Positions 1-6,889 of a stretch of 33,628 bases of DNA are shown here, in pieces. The position numbers were made by a program, and so were the translations under genes. The DNA comes from an uncultured Akkermansia sp. (GTDB lineage Bacteria; Verrucomicrobiota; Verrucomicrobiia; Verrucomicrobiales; Akkermansiaceae). How positions within the stretch are numbered: the stretch's first letter is position 1; every line of letters begins with the position of its first letter. The notes beneath the pieces are model-generated. The model ran no database searches and was not told the DNA's origin. It saw only the letters and a program-made list of their open reading frames with translations. The DNA lies in NCBI GenBank assembly GCA_947588735.1, contig CANQAD010000020.1, positions 1 through 33,628 on the forward strand, given 5' to 3'.

Positions 1-78
1 AAAGCGGAGCCTTATTCTGAAATGTTGCTCCATAAAAATTTCACGCTATACCAAATTATGGTTGACTTCGTAAATAAA

Positions 79-1221
79 TCAGAGTTTGGGCAGCTTCGCC
101 GCCGCTTCCCGCAACTGCTCCAACGTCGGCCGAATATACGCCGCGTGCACCGCTGCGCTCTCGTGCCCCACCAGCTCCATCGCCATCCCCTGCGACACCC
201 CGGACACATGCAACATCGTCGCCACCGTTGCGCGCAAACTATGGAACGTCTTACTGTGCCACGTGCGCCGCGACCCTCCAAGCCCCTTGCCCTGCAAACC
301 AATCCCGTGCAGCCGCACAAGCTGCGTAAACTCCGCGCTCGGATTCGCCGACCTCCGCAAAATCGGGTGCACATAAATTGCCGCCTCGCCCCCCTGCGCC
401 TGCGCCGCCTCGAACCTCCCCCGCGCCCACGCGTAAAAATCCTCCTGCATCGGCTGGTGCAGCGCGCGCGCCGTCTTCCCCGTCACCATGTGCACCACCC
501 GCCTCTCCCAGTCGAACGCCTCCCAGCGCAACCCCAAAATATCCCCAAGCCTCTGACCATACGTCCCCATGCAGCACCTCACCGCGCTCGCCCACTCATC
601 CGGCAACTTCTCCACCAACAGCCTCACCTCATCCATCGTAAACGCCTCGTGCACAATCTTCTCATCCCGCGTATCCGGCGGCACACGCACCCCATCGCAT
701 GGATTCTTCTTCACAATCTCCGCATCCACCGCCCACTCATACGCCGCCCGCAGCGCGCTGAGCCCCTTGCGCACCGTCTCATGGCGCACCACCGCCCGGC
801 GTGCCGTCACCCACGCCTTAATATCCGCACGCGTGAGAAGCCGGCACGGCTCATCCGCCCTCCTCCCCAACCACCCCAAAAACTGCCTGTAATCCACACG
901 CGCATTCTCGTACGTCGACATACTCACACGCCCCAACTTCCCCGCCAGCATCATATCAAACAACTGCCGGACCGTCGTATGATCCGCCTCCCGATACACC
1001 CGCCCCTCCTCAACCGCCAACATCGTCGCCACCCGCAGCGCAATCGCCCTCGCCTGCCCCGCAGAAATCCTCCTCCCCTGGTACATCCCGCCCTCCGCCG
1101 GCACCTTCGTACTCCTCCGCTTCTGCCTCCCATCCGCCCCATAAAACGACGCAAAGAAAAAAGGCGACTTCTTATCCGTATTAACAGAAACTGATGGCAA
1201 CTTATTCATCATCGCAGGCAT
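79..1221 (-). CDS. Tyrosine recombinase / phage-type integrase
   Basis: A 380-residue site-specific recombinase expected to integrate or excise an element by strand exchange through a 3'-phosphotyrosine intermediate. The N-terminal part (about 1-75) looks like an arm-binding region, about 80-175 like the SAM-like core-binding domain, and about 190-380 is the catalytic domain. The catalytic set is visible: Arg224 in TYGQRLGD, Lys249 in VTGKT, His327 and Arg330 in HSLR, His353 in VGHES, and the nucleophile Tyr362 in AAYIRP, so it looks intact. The gene starts 132 bases from the 3' end of a tRNA-Leu gene on the same strand, the classic position for an integrase at the end of a tRNA-integrated island. 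The rest of the element would lie to the left, outside the window. The start is ATG at 1221; Met4 or Met5 are alternatives, and no SD is seen. The cognate attachment site is inferred only. Confidence 0.93.
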   Translation of the reverse strand: MPAMMNKLPSVSVNTDKKSPFFFASFYGADGRQKRRSTKVPAEGGMYQGRRISAGQARAIALRVATMLAVEEGRVYREADHTTVRQLFDMMLAGKLGRVSMSTYENARVDYRQFLGWLGRRADEPCRLLTRADIKAWVTARRAVVRHETVRKGLSALRAAYEWAVDAEIVKKNPCDGVRVPPDTRDEKIVHEAFTMDEVRLLVEKLPDEWASAVRCCMGTYGQRLGDILGLRWEAFDWERRVVHMVTGKTARALHQPMQEDFYAWARGRFEAAQAQGGEAAIYVHPILRRSANPSAEFTQLVRLHGIGLQGKGLGGSRRTWHSKTFHSLRATVATMLHVSGVSQGMAMELVGHESAAVHAAYIRPTLEQLREAAAKLPKL

Positions 1222-1353
1222 TTCTTATTTCTAAAACTCGTAAAGGCGCTTCGTAAGAAAATCGTAAATCACTCCCGACCGCCTACACCCGAATAATACC
1301 CCCGAACCCTCAAAAAATCAACACCAACCGCTCCCCATCAATCAACCCCGCAT

Positions 1354-1433
1354 TACCGGCTGTGGGACTCGAACCCACACTCGTTAGAACTCGATTTTGA
1401 GTCGAGCGCGTCTACCAATTCCGCCAAGCCGGC
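1354..1433 (-). tRNA. tRNA-Leu (anticodon CAA)
   Basis: The minus strand folds as a complete cloverleaf. The acceptor stem GCCGGCT pairs with AGCCGGT (first pair G-U), followed by discriminator A. The D-arm contains the GGTAGACGCGC block typical of tRNA-Leu. The anticodon stem CTCGA/TCGAG encloses loop CTCAAAA, giving anticodon CAA (reads UUG). The T-arm is GTGGG-TTCGAGT-CCCAC. The variable region is short for a class II tRNA. No CCA is encoded; the bases after the discriminator are ATG, so the 3' end must be made by RNase Z plus CCA addition. Its 3' end faces the integrase gene and is the likely attachment site. Confidence 0.93.
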
Positions 1434-1448
1434 AAGTGTCGTGCGCCC

Positions 1449-1477
1449 ATTCAAGCAAAGTCGCCACACAAAGTCAA
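1449..1477 (-). promoter_or_regulatory. Promoter of tRNA-Leu
   Basis: Reading the minus strand, TTGACT (1477-1472), a 17-base spacer and TTGAAT (1454-1449) form a sigma70-type promoter. The -10 box lies 15 bases before the mature tRNA 5' end. The -35 box is strong and the -10 is fair. This is read from sequence only. Confidence 0.55.
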
Positions 1478-1564
1478 GACTTTTCCACATTGTTTTATAT
1501 ATACATCTAATTATTAATTGTTAATAAAAATTGAGGCCGCCTTTCCCCCATGGTTGTTTATTCT

Positions 1565-1803
1565 CAGGGCAACCGCATTTGAAAGAAGTTCATCAACGGA
1601 GAAAATGCTCTTGTTGGCTGATATGATCGTTGATATGCATCAAAAAATGACAACAAGCAGTCATCATGATGATAGCTCTCAAGAACTTCCCTGCCTACGT
1701 TCATGATCCTAAAAAACTGCGCAACGCGCACATGATCAATAAATCGCCATTTGTCAATCGTCAATCGTCAATAGCAACAGCATTTCCTAATGCGGTTGCC
1801 CTG
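1565..1803. repeat. Family A repeat, copy 1, with 15-bp terminal inverted repeats (MITE-like)
   Basis: This 239-base stretch between tRNA-Leu and rnz begins with CAGGGCAACCGCATT (1565-1579) and ends with its exact reverse complement (1789-1803). From about 1609 it is clearly alike, base by base with small gaps, to 2888-3108 upstream of the MATE pump. It contains a small palindrome (TGCGC-AAC-GCGCA, 1718-1730), an AATCGTCAATCG run (about 1753-1772) and a hairpin at 1774-1798 (GCAAC-GCATT / AATGC-GTTGC). No coding potential is convincing. It resembles a non-autonomous element or structured intergenic repeat; whether it moves is unknown. The 1434-1856 gap otherwise holds only the tRNA promoter and the TTGACA box noted for rnz. 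Confidence 0.7.
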
Positions 1804-1856
1804 TGTTTATCCTGATTGGAATTGACAACGACTGCGCGGTATGCGACACTTGGCGC

Positions 1857-2780
1857 GTGTTGGATGTATGTTTAATGGGAACGGGCGGGACGCTGCCCTT
1901 GGTGAACAGGTGGCTCACTTCTTTGATGGTGCGTTACCGGGGACATAGCGTTCTGATAGATTGCGGGGAAGGTACGCAGGTGGCGGCAGTGAGAGCAGGG
2001 ATGAGTTTGAAGCCGATTGACAAGATACTTCTCACTCATTTGCACGCGGACCATGTGAGCGGGCTTCCGGGAATGTTGCTAAGCATAGGCAATAGCGGTC
2101 GCACGGAGGATGTTTCGATTGTGGGCCCCGTTGGAACGGAGAGAGTTGTTCGCGCAATGCGCTGCATCGTACCGACTCTTCCCTTCAATGTTCGGGTATC
2201 GGAGTTGGAGACGGAGGAGGAGACGATGTTCTTTTTGGAGTGTGACATTCACGCTTTTGCCCTCAATCACGGTGTGCCCTGTTACGGTTATTCTTTTGAG
2301 CTGCCGCGCGTGGGCAAGTTTGATGTGCAGCGCGCCAGGGAAGCTGGTATCCCCATGCAATTTTGGAAGCGTCTTCAACGGGGAGAAACGGTGGAGGATG
2401 CGGGGCGCGTCTTTGGACCGGATATGGTTCTTGGCCCACCACGCAAGGGAATCAAAGTGACGTATTGTACGGACACGCGTCCAACGGCCATTATCCCGCG
2501 CATGGCTGCAGGGTCAGACTTGTTTATTTGCGAAGGTATGTATGGCACGGCAGACATGTCGGCGAGCAGTTGGACCAATCGGCACCTGCTTTTTGAAGAG
2601 GCAGCGCAAATGGCAGCAGATGCAGGCGGAGTAAAAGAGCTGTGGCTGACTCATTACAGCCCCTCCATGCCTAACCCCAAAGCCTACCGCGATATTGCCC
2701 GGGCTATTTTCCCGAACACATACACGCCGCGCGACGGCTGGAGTAAATCTATTGCCTTTGAAGACGAATCCGAGCCCTGA
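1857..2780 (+). CDS. rnz: Ribonuclease Z (tRNA 3' endonuclease)
   Basis: A metallo-beta-lactamase-fold endonuclease that cuts precursor tRNAs after the discriminator base so that CCA can be added. Numbered from GTG 1857 the protein is 307 residues, the normal size for short-form RNase Z. The N-terminus carries LMGTGGTLP (family pattern: LGTG), the metal site HLHADH is at 61-66, and further ligand candidates lie in ALNHGVP, TYCTDTRPT and WLTHYSPS near the C-terminus. The frame stays open to a GTG at 1803, but that codon lies in the terminal inverted repeat of the upstream element, so a start at GTG 1857 (or TTG 1860) fits the family better. A TTGACA box at 1822-1827 followed after 17 bases by a weak GACACT would place transcription almost at this start. 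It is monocistronic by layout. It is needed here because the neighbouring tRNA-Leu gene lacks an encoded CCA. Confidence 0.92.
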   Translation: MLDVCLMGTGGTLPLVNRWLTSLMVRYRGHSVLIDCGEGTQVAAVRAGMSLKPIDKILLTHLHADHVSGLPGMLLSIGNSGRTEDVSIVGPVGTERVVRAMRCIVPTLPFNVRVSELETEEETMFFLECDIHAFALNHGVPCYGYSFELPRVGKFDVQRAREAGIPMQFWKRLQRGETVEDAGRVFGPDMVLGPPRKGIKVTYCTDTRPTAIIPRMAAGSDLFICEGMYGTADMSASSWTNRHLLFEEAAQMAADAGGVKELWLTHYSPSMPNPKAYRDIARAIFPNTYTPRDGWSKSIAFEDESEP

Positions 2781-2887
2781 GGCTCAGGCAGAGAGTATCT
2801 TTTCCGCAAGGTGGTCGAGCATTCAGTCCGATTGTCGTGGTGAGGGGACGAACATAAGGCTTCTGCAAGACGTGGCGAGTGTACTGA

Positions 2888-3108
2888 TCTTGTTGGCTGA
2901 TATTATCGTTGATATAAATCAAAAATTATGACAACAAGCAGTCATCATCATGATGGCTCTCAAGAACGCTCCTGCCTGGGTTCATGATTCGAAAAAATCT
3001 GCGCAATGCGCACATTATCAACAAATCGTAATTTTCATCTCGTCAATCGTAAATAGCAACCGCACTTCCTGATGCGTTTGCCTTGGTCTGTCAGCATGTT
3101 CATTGACA
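2888..3108. repeat. Family A repeat, copy 2 (upstream of MATE gene)
   Basis: Direct-repeat partner of the copy upstream of rnz, offset by about 1279 bases. It shares TTGTTGGCTGAT at the left, the TGACAACAAGCAGTCATCAT block, the palindrome TGCGC-AAT-GCGCA (3000-3012), an AATCG-rich run and a hairpin GCAACCGCA / TGCGTTTGC (3058-3083 region), and it ends with ATTGACA, which forms the -35 box of the pump promoter. Unlike copy 1, no matching left terminal inverted repeat is visible. The rest of the 2781-3146 gap shows nothing recognisable. Confidence 0.75.
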
Positions 3109-3131
3109 AAGGAGGTAGGCGTGAGTAAAAT
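3103..3131 (+). promoter_or_regulatory. Promoter of the MATE gene, containing a decoy SD
   Basis: TTGACA (3103-3108), a 17-base spacer and TAAAAT (3126-3131) are near-consensus for a sigma70 promoter. Transcription would start near 3138, about 8 bases before the ATG at 3147. The perfect-looking SD AAAGGAGGT at 3108-3116 lies in the spacer, so it would not be in the mRNA from this promoter. The GTG it appears to serve (3121) is out of frame with the pump. Confidence 0.6.
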
Positions 3132-3146
3132 GAGGCGCGGTTCGCG

Positions 3147-4562
3147 ATGGCAAAAGATGCAAAACTGGAGGAGTTGGAAAAGCGCAGCATGGGGTCTCTG
3201 CTGCTCAGTTACTCTCTGCCTGCGATTGTGGGGATGGTGGCGACCTCGGTGTACAACATTGTGGATGCTATTTACGTGGGGCAGTGGTGTGGAGCGTTGG
3301 CGATAGCTGGCATGGCGCTGGTGTTCCCGGTGATGAATCTGACCGTGGCGGTGGGCACGCTGGTGGGGCTAGGCAGTGCGGCAACTGCCTCTATTGCGTT
3401 GGGACAAGGGAAGTTTGACCGAGCGCACCGGGTGCTGGGGCACTGCGTGATGCTCAGTACTCTGTTGGGAGTCACAGTAGGATGGCTGCTGATCCCATGG
3501 CTGCGCGAGATATTGATGGTTTTTGGTGCAGAAGGGAAAGCGCTGGAACCGGCCTACGATTTCATGCTGGTCATCATGTGGGGCTTCCCGGTGAGCAGCA
3601 CTTTCATGAATCTCAATCATTTGATGCGCGCCAGCGGGTATCCGCGCAAGGCAATGGTGAGCCTTATCATTTCCATGGTGGTGAATGTGGTCATAGCGCC
3701 CATCTTAATTTGCTGGTGGGATTGGGGAATGACGGGGGCCGCTTTGGCCACGGTGGTTGCGCAGGCCGTAGGGATGGTCTGGGTGATGCGGCATTTCGCG
3801 GGCGCAGGGCACGTGCTGCATTTTCAGAGCGGCATTTACGCTCTGCAGACACGCCTGGTGCGCCGGATTTGCACAGTAGGTTTGCCTCCCTGCCTGCTCA
3901 ACATTGTGGGGTGCATAGTGGTGATGTTCTTCAACCAGCGCTTCCTGCAGTTTGACGGCGAGATGGGGGTGGGAGCCTATGGCGTAGTGAACCGCGTGCT
4001 CTTCCTCTTCGTGATGGTGGTGCTGGGCATTACCCAGGGATTGCAGCCTATCGCCGGGTACAATCTTGGCATTGGCAACTATCGCCGCGTGCGCCGGGTG
4101 CTATTTTTGGCTATCTGCTGGGCCTCGGTGATCACTTTCCTTGGCGCGGCGATCATGGAGATCTTTGCAGAGCGGGTGGTCCGCCTTTTTGTGAGCGCGC
4201 AGGATACGGACTCTGCCCGTCTGATTGAACTTGCGACTTTGGGCACGCGCCTCATGGGCATCTGCTTCGTTTTTGTGGGATCACAAATCGTCATCGGCAA
4301 CTTTTTCCAAGCTATTGGCCGACCGGTTATGAGCATTTTCCTGAACCTCACGCGCCAATTATTCTTCCTGATACCGGCGCTCTGGTTGTTGCCGCAATGG
4401 CTGGGTGAGCCTGGGGTATGGCTATCGCAAACGACTGCGGATTTCCTCTCAGCTTTCTTTGGTTTTACGGTGCTGTTGACTTTCCTGCACCGCGTGTTTC
4501 CGCACCGTAACGCCACGTTGGATGCCCCCGTTGCTGAAGAACCCGTTAATGAGTACACGTAA
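3147..4562 (+). CDS. MATE-family multidrug efflux transporter
   Basis: A 471-residue integral inner-membrane protein with about twelve hydrophobic segments in two similar halves, expected to export drugs or metabolites in exchange for Na+ or H+. The start MGSLLLSYSLPAIVGMVA followed by YNIVDAIYVGQ, then ALAIAGMALVFPVMNL and ATASIALGQG, matches the MepA/DinF-like branch rather than NorM. The second half has QPIAGYNLGIGNYRRVRR, the corresponding loop. The substrate cannot be told from sequence. ATG 3147 is the first in-frame start (an in-frame TAA lies at 3126-3128), and a weak GAGG at 3132-3135 is the only SD. The stop codon abuts the rdgB start directly, so the two are probably cotranscribed and translationally coupled. 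Confidence 0.93.
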   Translation: MAKDAKLEELEKRSMGSLLLSYSLPAIVGMVATSVYNIVDAIYVGQWCGALAIAGMALVFPVMNLTVAVGTLVGLGSAATASIALGQGKFDRAHRVLGHCVMLSTLLGVTVGWLLIPWLREILMVFGAEGKALEPAYDFMLVIMWGFPVSSTFMNLNHLMRASGYPRKAMVSLIISMVVNVVIAPILICWWDWGMTGAALATVVAQAVGMVWVMRHFAGAGHVLHFQSGIYALQTRLVRRICTVGLPPCLLNIVGCIVVMFFNQRFLQFDGEMGVGAYGVVNRVLFLFVMVVLGITQGLQPIAGYNLGIGNYRRVRRVLFLAICWASVITFLGAAIMEIFAERVVRLFVSAQDTDSARLIELATLGTRLMGICFVFVGSQIVIGNFFQAIGRPVMSIFLNLTRQLFFLIPALWLLPQWLGEPGVWLSQTTADFLSAFFGFTVLLTFLHRVFPHRNATLDAPVAEEPVNEYT

Positions 4563-5183
4563 ATGATGATTCCCGAGTTGATCCTGGCTACCCGCAACGC
4601 GCACAAGGCTCATGAAATTGCCGCCATGTTGCCCGCATGCCGCATCCGTACTCTGACCGATTTCCCGGACATACCCGAAGTGCAGGAAACTGGTCATAAC
4701 TTTGCGGAGAATGCGGCACTCAAAGCGCGGCAGATCTCGACATGCGCGGGCGGGGTGGTTTTGGCGGATGATTCCGGATTGTGTGTGGAGGCGCTTTCCG
4801 GAATGCCTGGTATTCTCTCTGCCCGCTATGCAGGCGAGCATGGGAACGATGATGCGAACAATCGGAAATTGCTGGCTGAGCTGAGGGTGTTGCCGGCTCT
4901 GGCTCCTTTTCGAGCTCATTTCGCCTGTGCCATGTGTCTTGCCCGGAGTGGTCAGGTGCTTGCCAATTTCACGGGGTGCCTGCCGGGGTGCGTGATACTC
5001 TCCCCGCGAGGTTCCAATGGCTTTGGCTATGACCCTCTCTTTGTTCCAGACGGCTTTTCTCAAACGCTCGCCGAGCTCTCCGCCGACCAGAAAAACACCA
5101 TCTCCCACCGTGCCAGAGCCTTGGAACAGGTAATCGCTTTTTTGAACGCGGTTTGTGGCGTTGCACGGGTGTCTCCTTGCTAA
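4563..5183 (+). CDS. rdgB: Non-canonical purine NTP pyrophosphatase (ITP/XTP/dITP)
   Basis: A cytosolic Ham1/RdgB-type enzyme of 206 residues that hydrolyses (d)ITP and XTP to the monophosphate and PPi, keeping deaminated purines out of nucleic acids. Visible family motifs are the N-terminal LILATRNAHKAHEI (usual pattern T.N..K..E), VVLADDSGLCVEAL with the metal-binding acidic pair, GILSARYAGEHG, and SNGFGYDPLFVPDG. SADQKNTISHRARAL near the C-terminus is the conserved K..SHR segment. The length is normal. ATG 4563 follows the stop of the MATE gene with no gap; Met2 at 4566 is an equally possible start. A short hairpin (ATCCC/GGGAT, 5183-5199) overlaps the stop but has no T tract, so I do not call it a terminator. 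Confidence 0.95.
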   Translation: MMIPELILATRNAHKAHEIAAMLPACRIRTLTDFPDIPEVQETGHNFAENAALKARQISTCAGGVVLADDSGLCVEALSGMPGILSARYAGEHGNDDANNRKLLAELRVLPALAPFRAHFACAMCLARSGQVLANFTGCLPGCVILSPRGSNGFGYDPLFVPDGFSQTLAELSADQKNTISHRARALEQVIAFLNAVCGVARVSPC

Positions 5184-5228
5184 TCCCTGATCTCGGGATA
5201 CTTCAATGAAGGAAATCCGTGTTCACTG

Positions 5229-5640
5229 AGCATGGGGAATGAGTGCTGCATTCGTGGGGGCGAAAACCACATTTGTCCCAAGAAAAAGAGATCCCAACCA
5301 GAGGTTATCGTCGCATCATGAAGAATAATCCATTGGTAATTTTCGATTTTCGAATGACGAATTACGATTTAGGAAATTCGCGCGCTGGCGCGCGGGGAGG
5401 CAGAGCGTAAGCGACGGGAGAGGGTGGAATTGCGCGCGAAACTAGTTAGAAAGCGGCGGGGGGAGCGAAGCCGCCGACGGCTGCAAGGCGGATTAGCCAG
5501 CCCCCGCAGGGCTGGCTTGCTTCTTTCGTTCATAAGAAAACACGTGCGAAATGGGTTCAATAAGCCCGGAGAACATTTTATTAGGACGCGTGGGGGCGAA
5601 AACCGTTCGTTCTCGCCACATGCGGGCAAAAACTGCCGCA
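5229..5640. repeat. Composite intergenic repeat (families B and C), copy before rpsL
   Basis: The 740-base gap between rdgB and rpsL holds a mosaic of modules found elsewhere in the window. GTCCCAAGAAAAAGAGATCCC (5276-5296) recurs at 18409. A TTTTCGATTTTCG / AATTACGATTT run (about 5338-5370) leads into a GC hairpin (5379-5394, CGCGCG-CTGG-CGCGCG). The family C block at about 5535-5600 (ATGGGTTCAATAAGCCCGGAGAACATTTTATTAGGACGCG, given in parts) matches 18552-18625 and, inverted, 15602-15675. No gene is apparent. From about 5650 the sequence is AT-rich and leads to the rpsL promoter. Confidence 0.7.
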
Positions 5641-5751
5641 CGTTGACTCAAAAAACTACGTATCTTGTCAATCATCAATGGTATAACTTGTTTTTGAACT
5701 CGATTTGATCGATAGCATCGTGAAAAAATGACGGGAAGACAAAAAAAAGAC

Positions 5752-5779
5752 TTGCCAAGCAGGTGGAAAATGGTAAACT
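5752..5779 (+). promoter_or_regulatory. Promoter of the str-S10 operon
   Basis: TTGCCA (5752-5757), a 16-base spacer and TAAACT (5774-5779). It implies a leader of about 140 bases before rpsL, unlike most other promoters here, which sit against the start codon. The leader is long enough for autogenous control, but I could not identify a ribosomal protein binding structure in it. Confidence 0.5.
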
Positions 5780-5924
5780 TGAGCTCCCCTTCAGGCGCAT
5801 TGACATTGCGAGAAACGAGGGGATTATCGGGCAAGCCGCCGGAAGAACGGCCAGTTTCTCTCGGGAAGAGTGGAAGCCGGAGTATTGGTGGCACAGCTTG
5901 AAAAACAATCAACTAGCAGGAAAC

Positions 5925-6326
5925 ATGCCGACCATCAATCAGCTCGTCCGCAAGGGACGCACCGTACCGGAAGAGAAGTCGAAATCGCGCGCTCTTCACA
6001 GCTGTCCGCAGCGTCGCGGGGTTTGTCTTCAAGTGATGACCCGCACGCCGAAGAAACCGAATTCCGCCTTGCGCAAAGTGGCCAAGGTGAGATTGACCAA
6101 TGGAGAGGAAGTCATCGCCTATATCGGTGGTGAAGGGCATAACTTGCAAGAACACTCCATCGTGCTGGTGCGCGGTGGTCGCGTGAAGGACTTGCCGGGT
6201 GTGCGCTACCACATTGTGCGTGGGGCTTTGGACTGCTTGGGCGTTGAGAAGCGCCGTCGCGGTCGCTCGAAGTACGGTGCAAAACGACCCAAGGAAGGTG
6301 CATCTGCAACCGCTAAGAAAAAATAA
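5925..6326 (+). CDS. rpsL: 30S ribosomal protein S12
   Basis: A 133-residue small-subunit protein at the decoding centre and first gene of the operon. The true start is [12 protein letters not shown] at ATG 5925, which matches the family exactly and has AGGAAA a few bases upstream; the frame is open upstream to 5763 but that part is leader. The accuracy-site block [18 protein letters not shown] and the loop [13 protein letters not shown] are both unaltered, including the lysines whose substitution gives streptomycin resistance, so it appears wild type. The conserved Asp after that second Lys is the usual methylthiolation site. The C-terminus has the basic [12 protein letters not shown] followed by a short Ala/Lys tail. 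rpsG follows after 25 bases. Confidence 0.97.
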   Translation: MPTINQLVRKGRTVPEEKSKSRALHSCPQRRGVCLQVMTRTPKKPNSALRKVAKVRLTNGEEVIAYIGGEGHNLQEHSIVLVRGGRVKDLPGVRYHIVRGALDCLGVEKRRRGRSKYGAKRPKEGASATAKKK

Positions 6327-6351
6327 CAACCTTCAACCTGAAAACTGAGCT

Positions 6352-6825
6352 ATGGCACGTCGTAAACGCGTCTACAAGAAAATGGAGCACCACGACTCGC
6401 GGTACGATTCCGCATTGGTGGGGCGATTTATCGGCAAGGTGATGCTTTCTGGCAAGCGATCGCTGGCGGAGCGCATCGTTTACAAGGCGATTGATATTGC
6501 CAACGAGGGCGCGGAGATGGTGAGTCCGCTGGAAGTGCTTACCCGCGCTATTGAGAACGCCAAGCCGCGCGTGGAAGTGAAGAGTCGCCGCGTGGGCGGC
6601 GCCACCTACCAGGTGCCGTTGGAAGTAGCGCCGGAGCGTTCTGAGGCTCTTGCCATGCGCTGGATTATTGGTTATGCGCGCAACCGCAAGGGCGTGCCCA
6701 TGGCGAAGGCTCTGGCCAACGAAATTAAGGAAGCCGCCGCTAACCAGGGAGCCGCTGTGCGCAAGCGCGATGATGTGCATAAAATGGCCCAGGCGAACCG
6801 CGCCTTTGCTCACTTCCGCTGGTGA
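6352..6825 (+). CDS. rpsG: 30S ribosomal protein S7
   Basis: A 157-residue protein that nucleates assembly of the 30S head by binding the 3' major domain of 16S rRNA. The family start MARRKRVYKK, the central VEVKSRRVGGATYQVPLEV and the C-terminal RKRDDVHKMAQANRAFAHFRW (RNA and E-site contacts) are all present, and the length is normal. The gap from rpsL contains AACCTGA (6335-6341) but no SD. In other bacteria S7 can repress the str operon; nothing in this sequence tells whether it does here. The stop codon lies in the loop of a terminator-like hairpin. Confidence 0.97.
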   Translation: MARRKRVYKKMEHHDSRYDSALVGRFIGKVMLSGKRSLAERIVYKAIDIANEGAEMVSPLEVLTRAIENAKPRVEVKSRRVGGATYQVPLEVAPERSEALAMRWIIGYARNRKGVPMAKALANEIKEAAANQGAAVRKRDDVHKMAQANRAFAHFRW

Positions 6826-6844
6826 TACCGGTGGAAGCTTTTTT
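6813..6844 (+). terminator. Terminator-like hairpin spanning the rpsG stop codon
   Basis: CTTCCGCTGG (6813-6822) pairs with CCGGTGGAAG (6828-6837), ten pairs with two G-U, around the loop TGATA that contains the rpsG stop. It is followed by six T (6839-6844). It has the form of an intrinsic terminator inside the operon. Translating ribosomes ending at 6825 would cover it, so it may act only when translation of rpsG lags, as an attenuator between rpsL-rpsG and fusA. Confidence 0.55.
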
Positions 6845-6889
6845 ATACTCTGCAAGACAAACGATACAAACCCAACCAAAGAATAGAAA

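Noticed and set aside
22..1194. A 390-codon plus-strand open frame opposite the integrase
   Set aside because: Its product is an Arg/Pro/His-rich low-complexity chain, as expected from the complement of a GC-rich gene, while the minus frame has all integrase catalytic residues.
3103..3306. A 67-codon ORF with a perfect SD before the MATE gene
   Set aside because: It overlaps the pump in another frame, is Trp/Arg-rich and unlike a protein, and its SD lies in a promoter spacer. The layout is kept as a finding but not annotated as a gene.
5183..5199. A hairpin at the rdgB stop as terminator
   Set aside because: The stem is only five pairs and there is no T tract.
5763..5924. An N-terminal extension of S12
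   Set aside because: The family start MPTINQ is at 5925 and the extension overlaps the operon promoter and leader.
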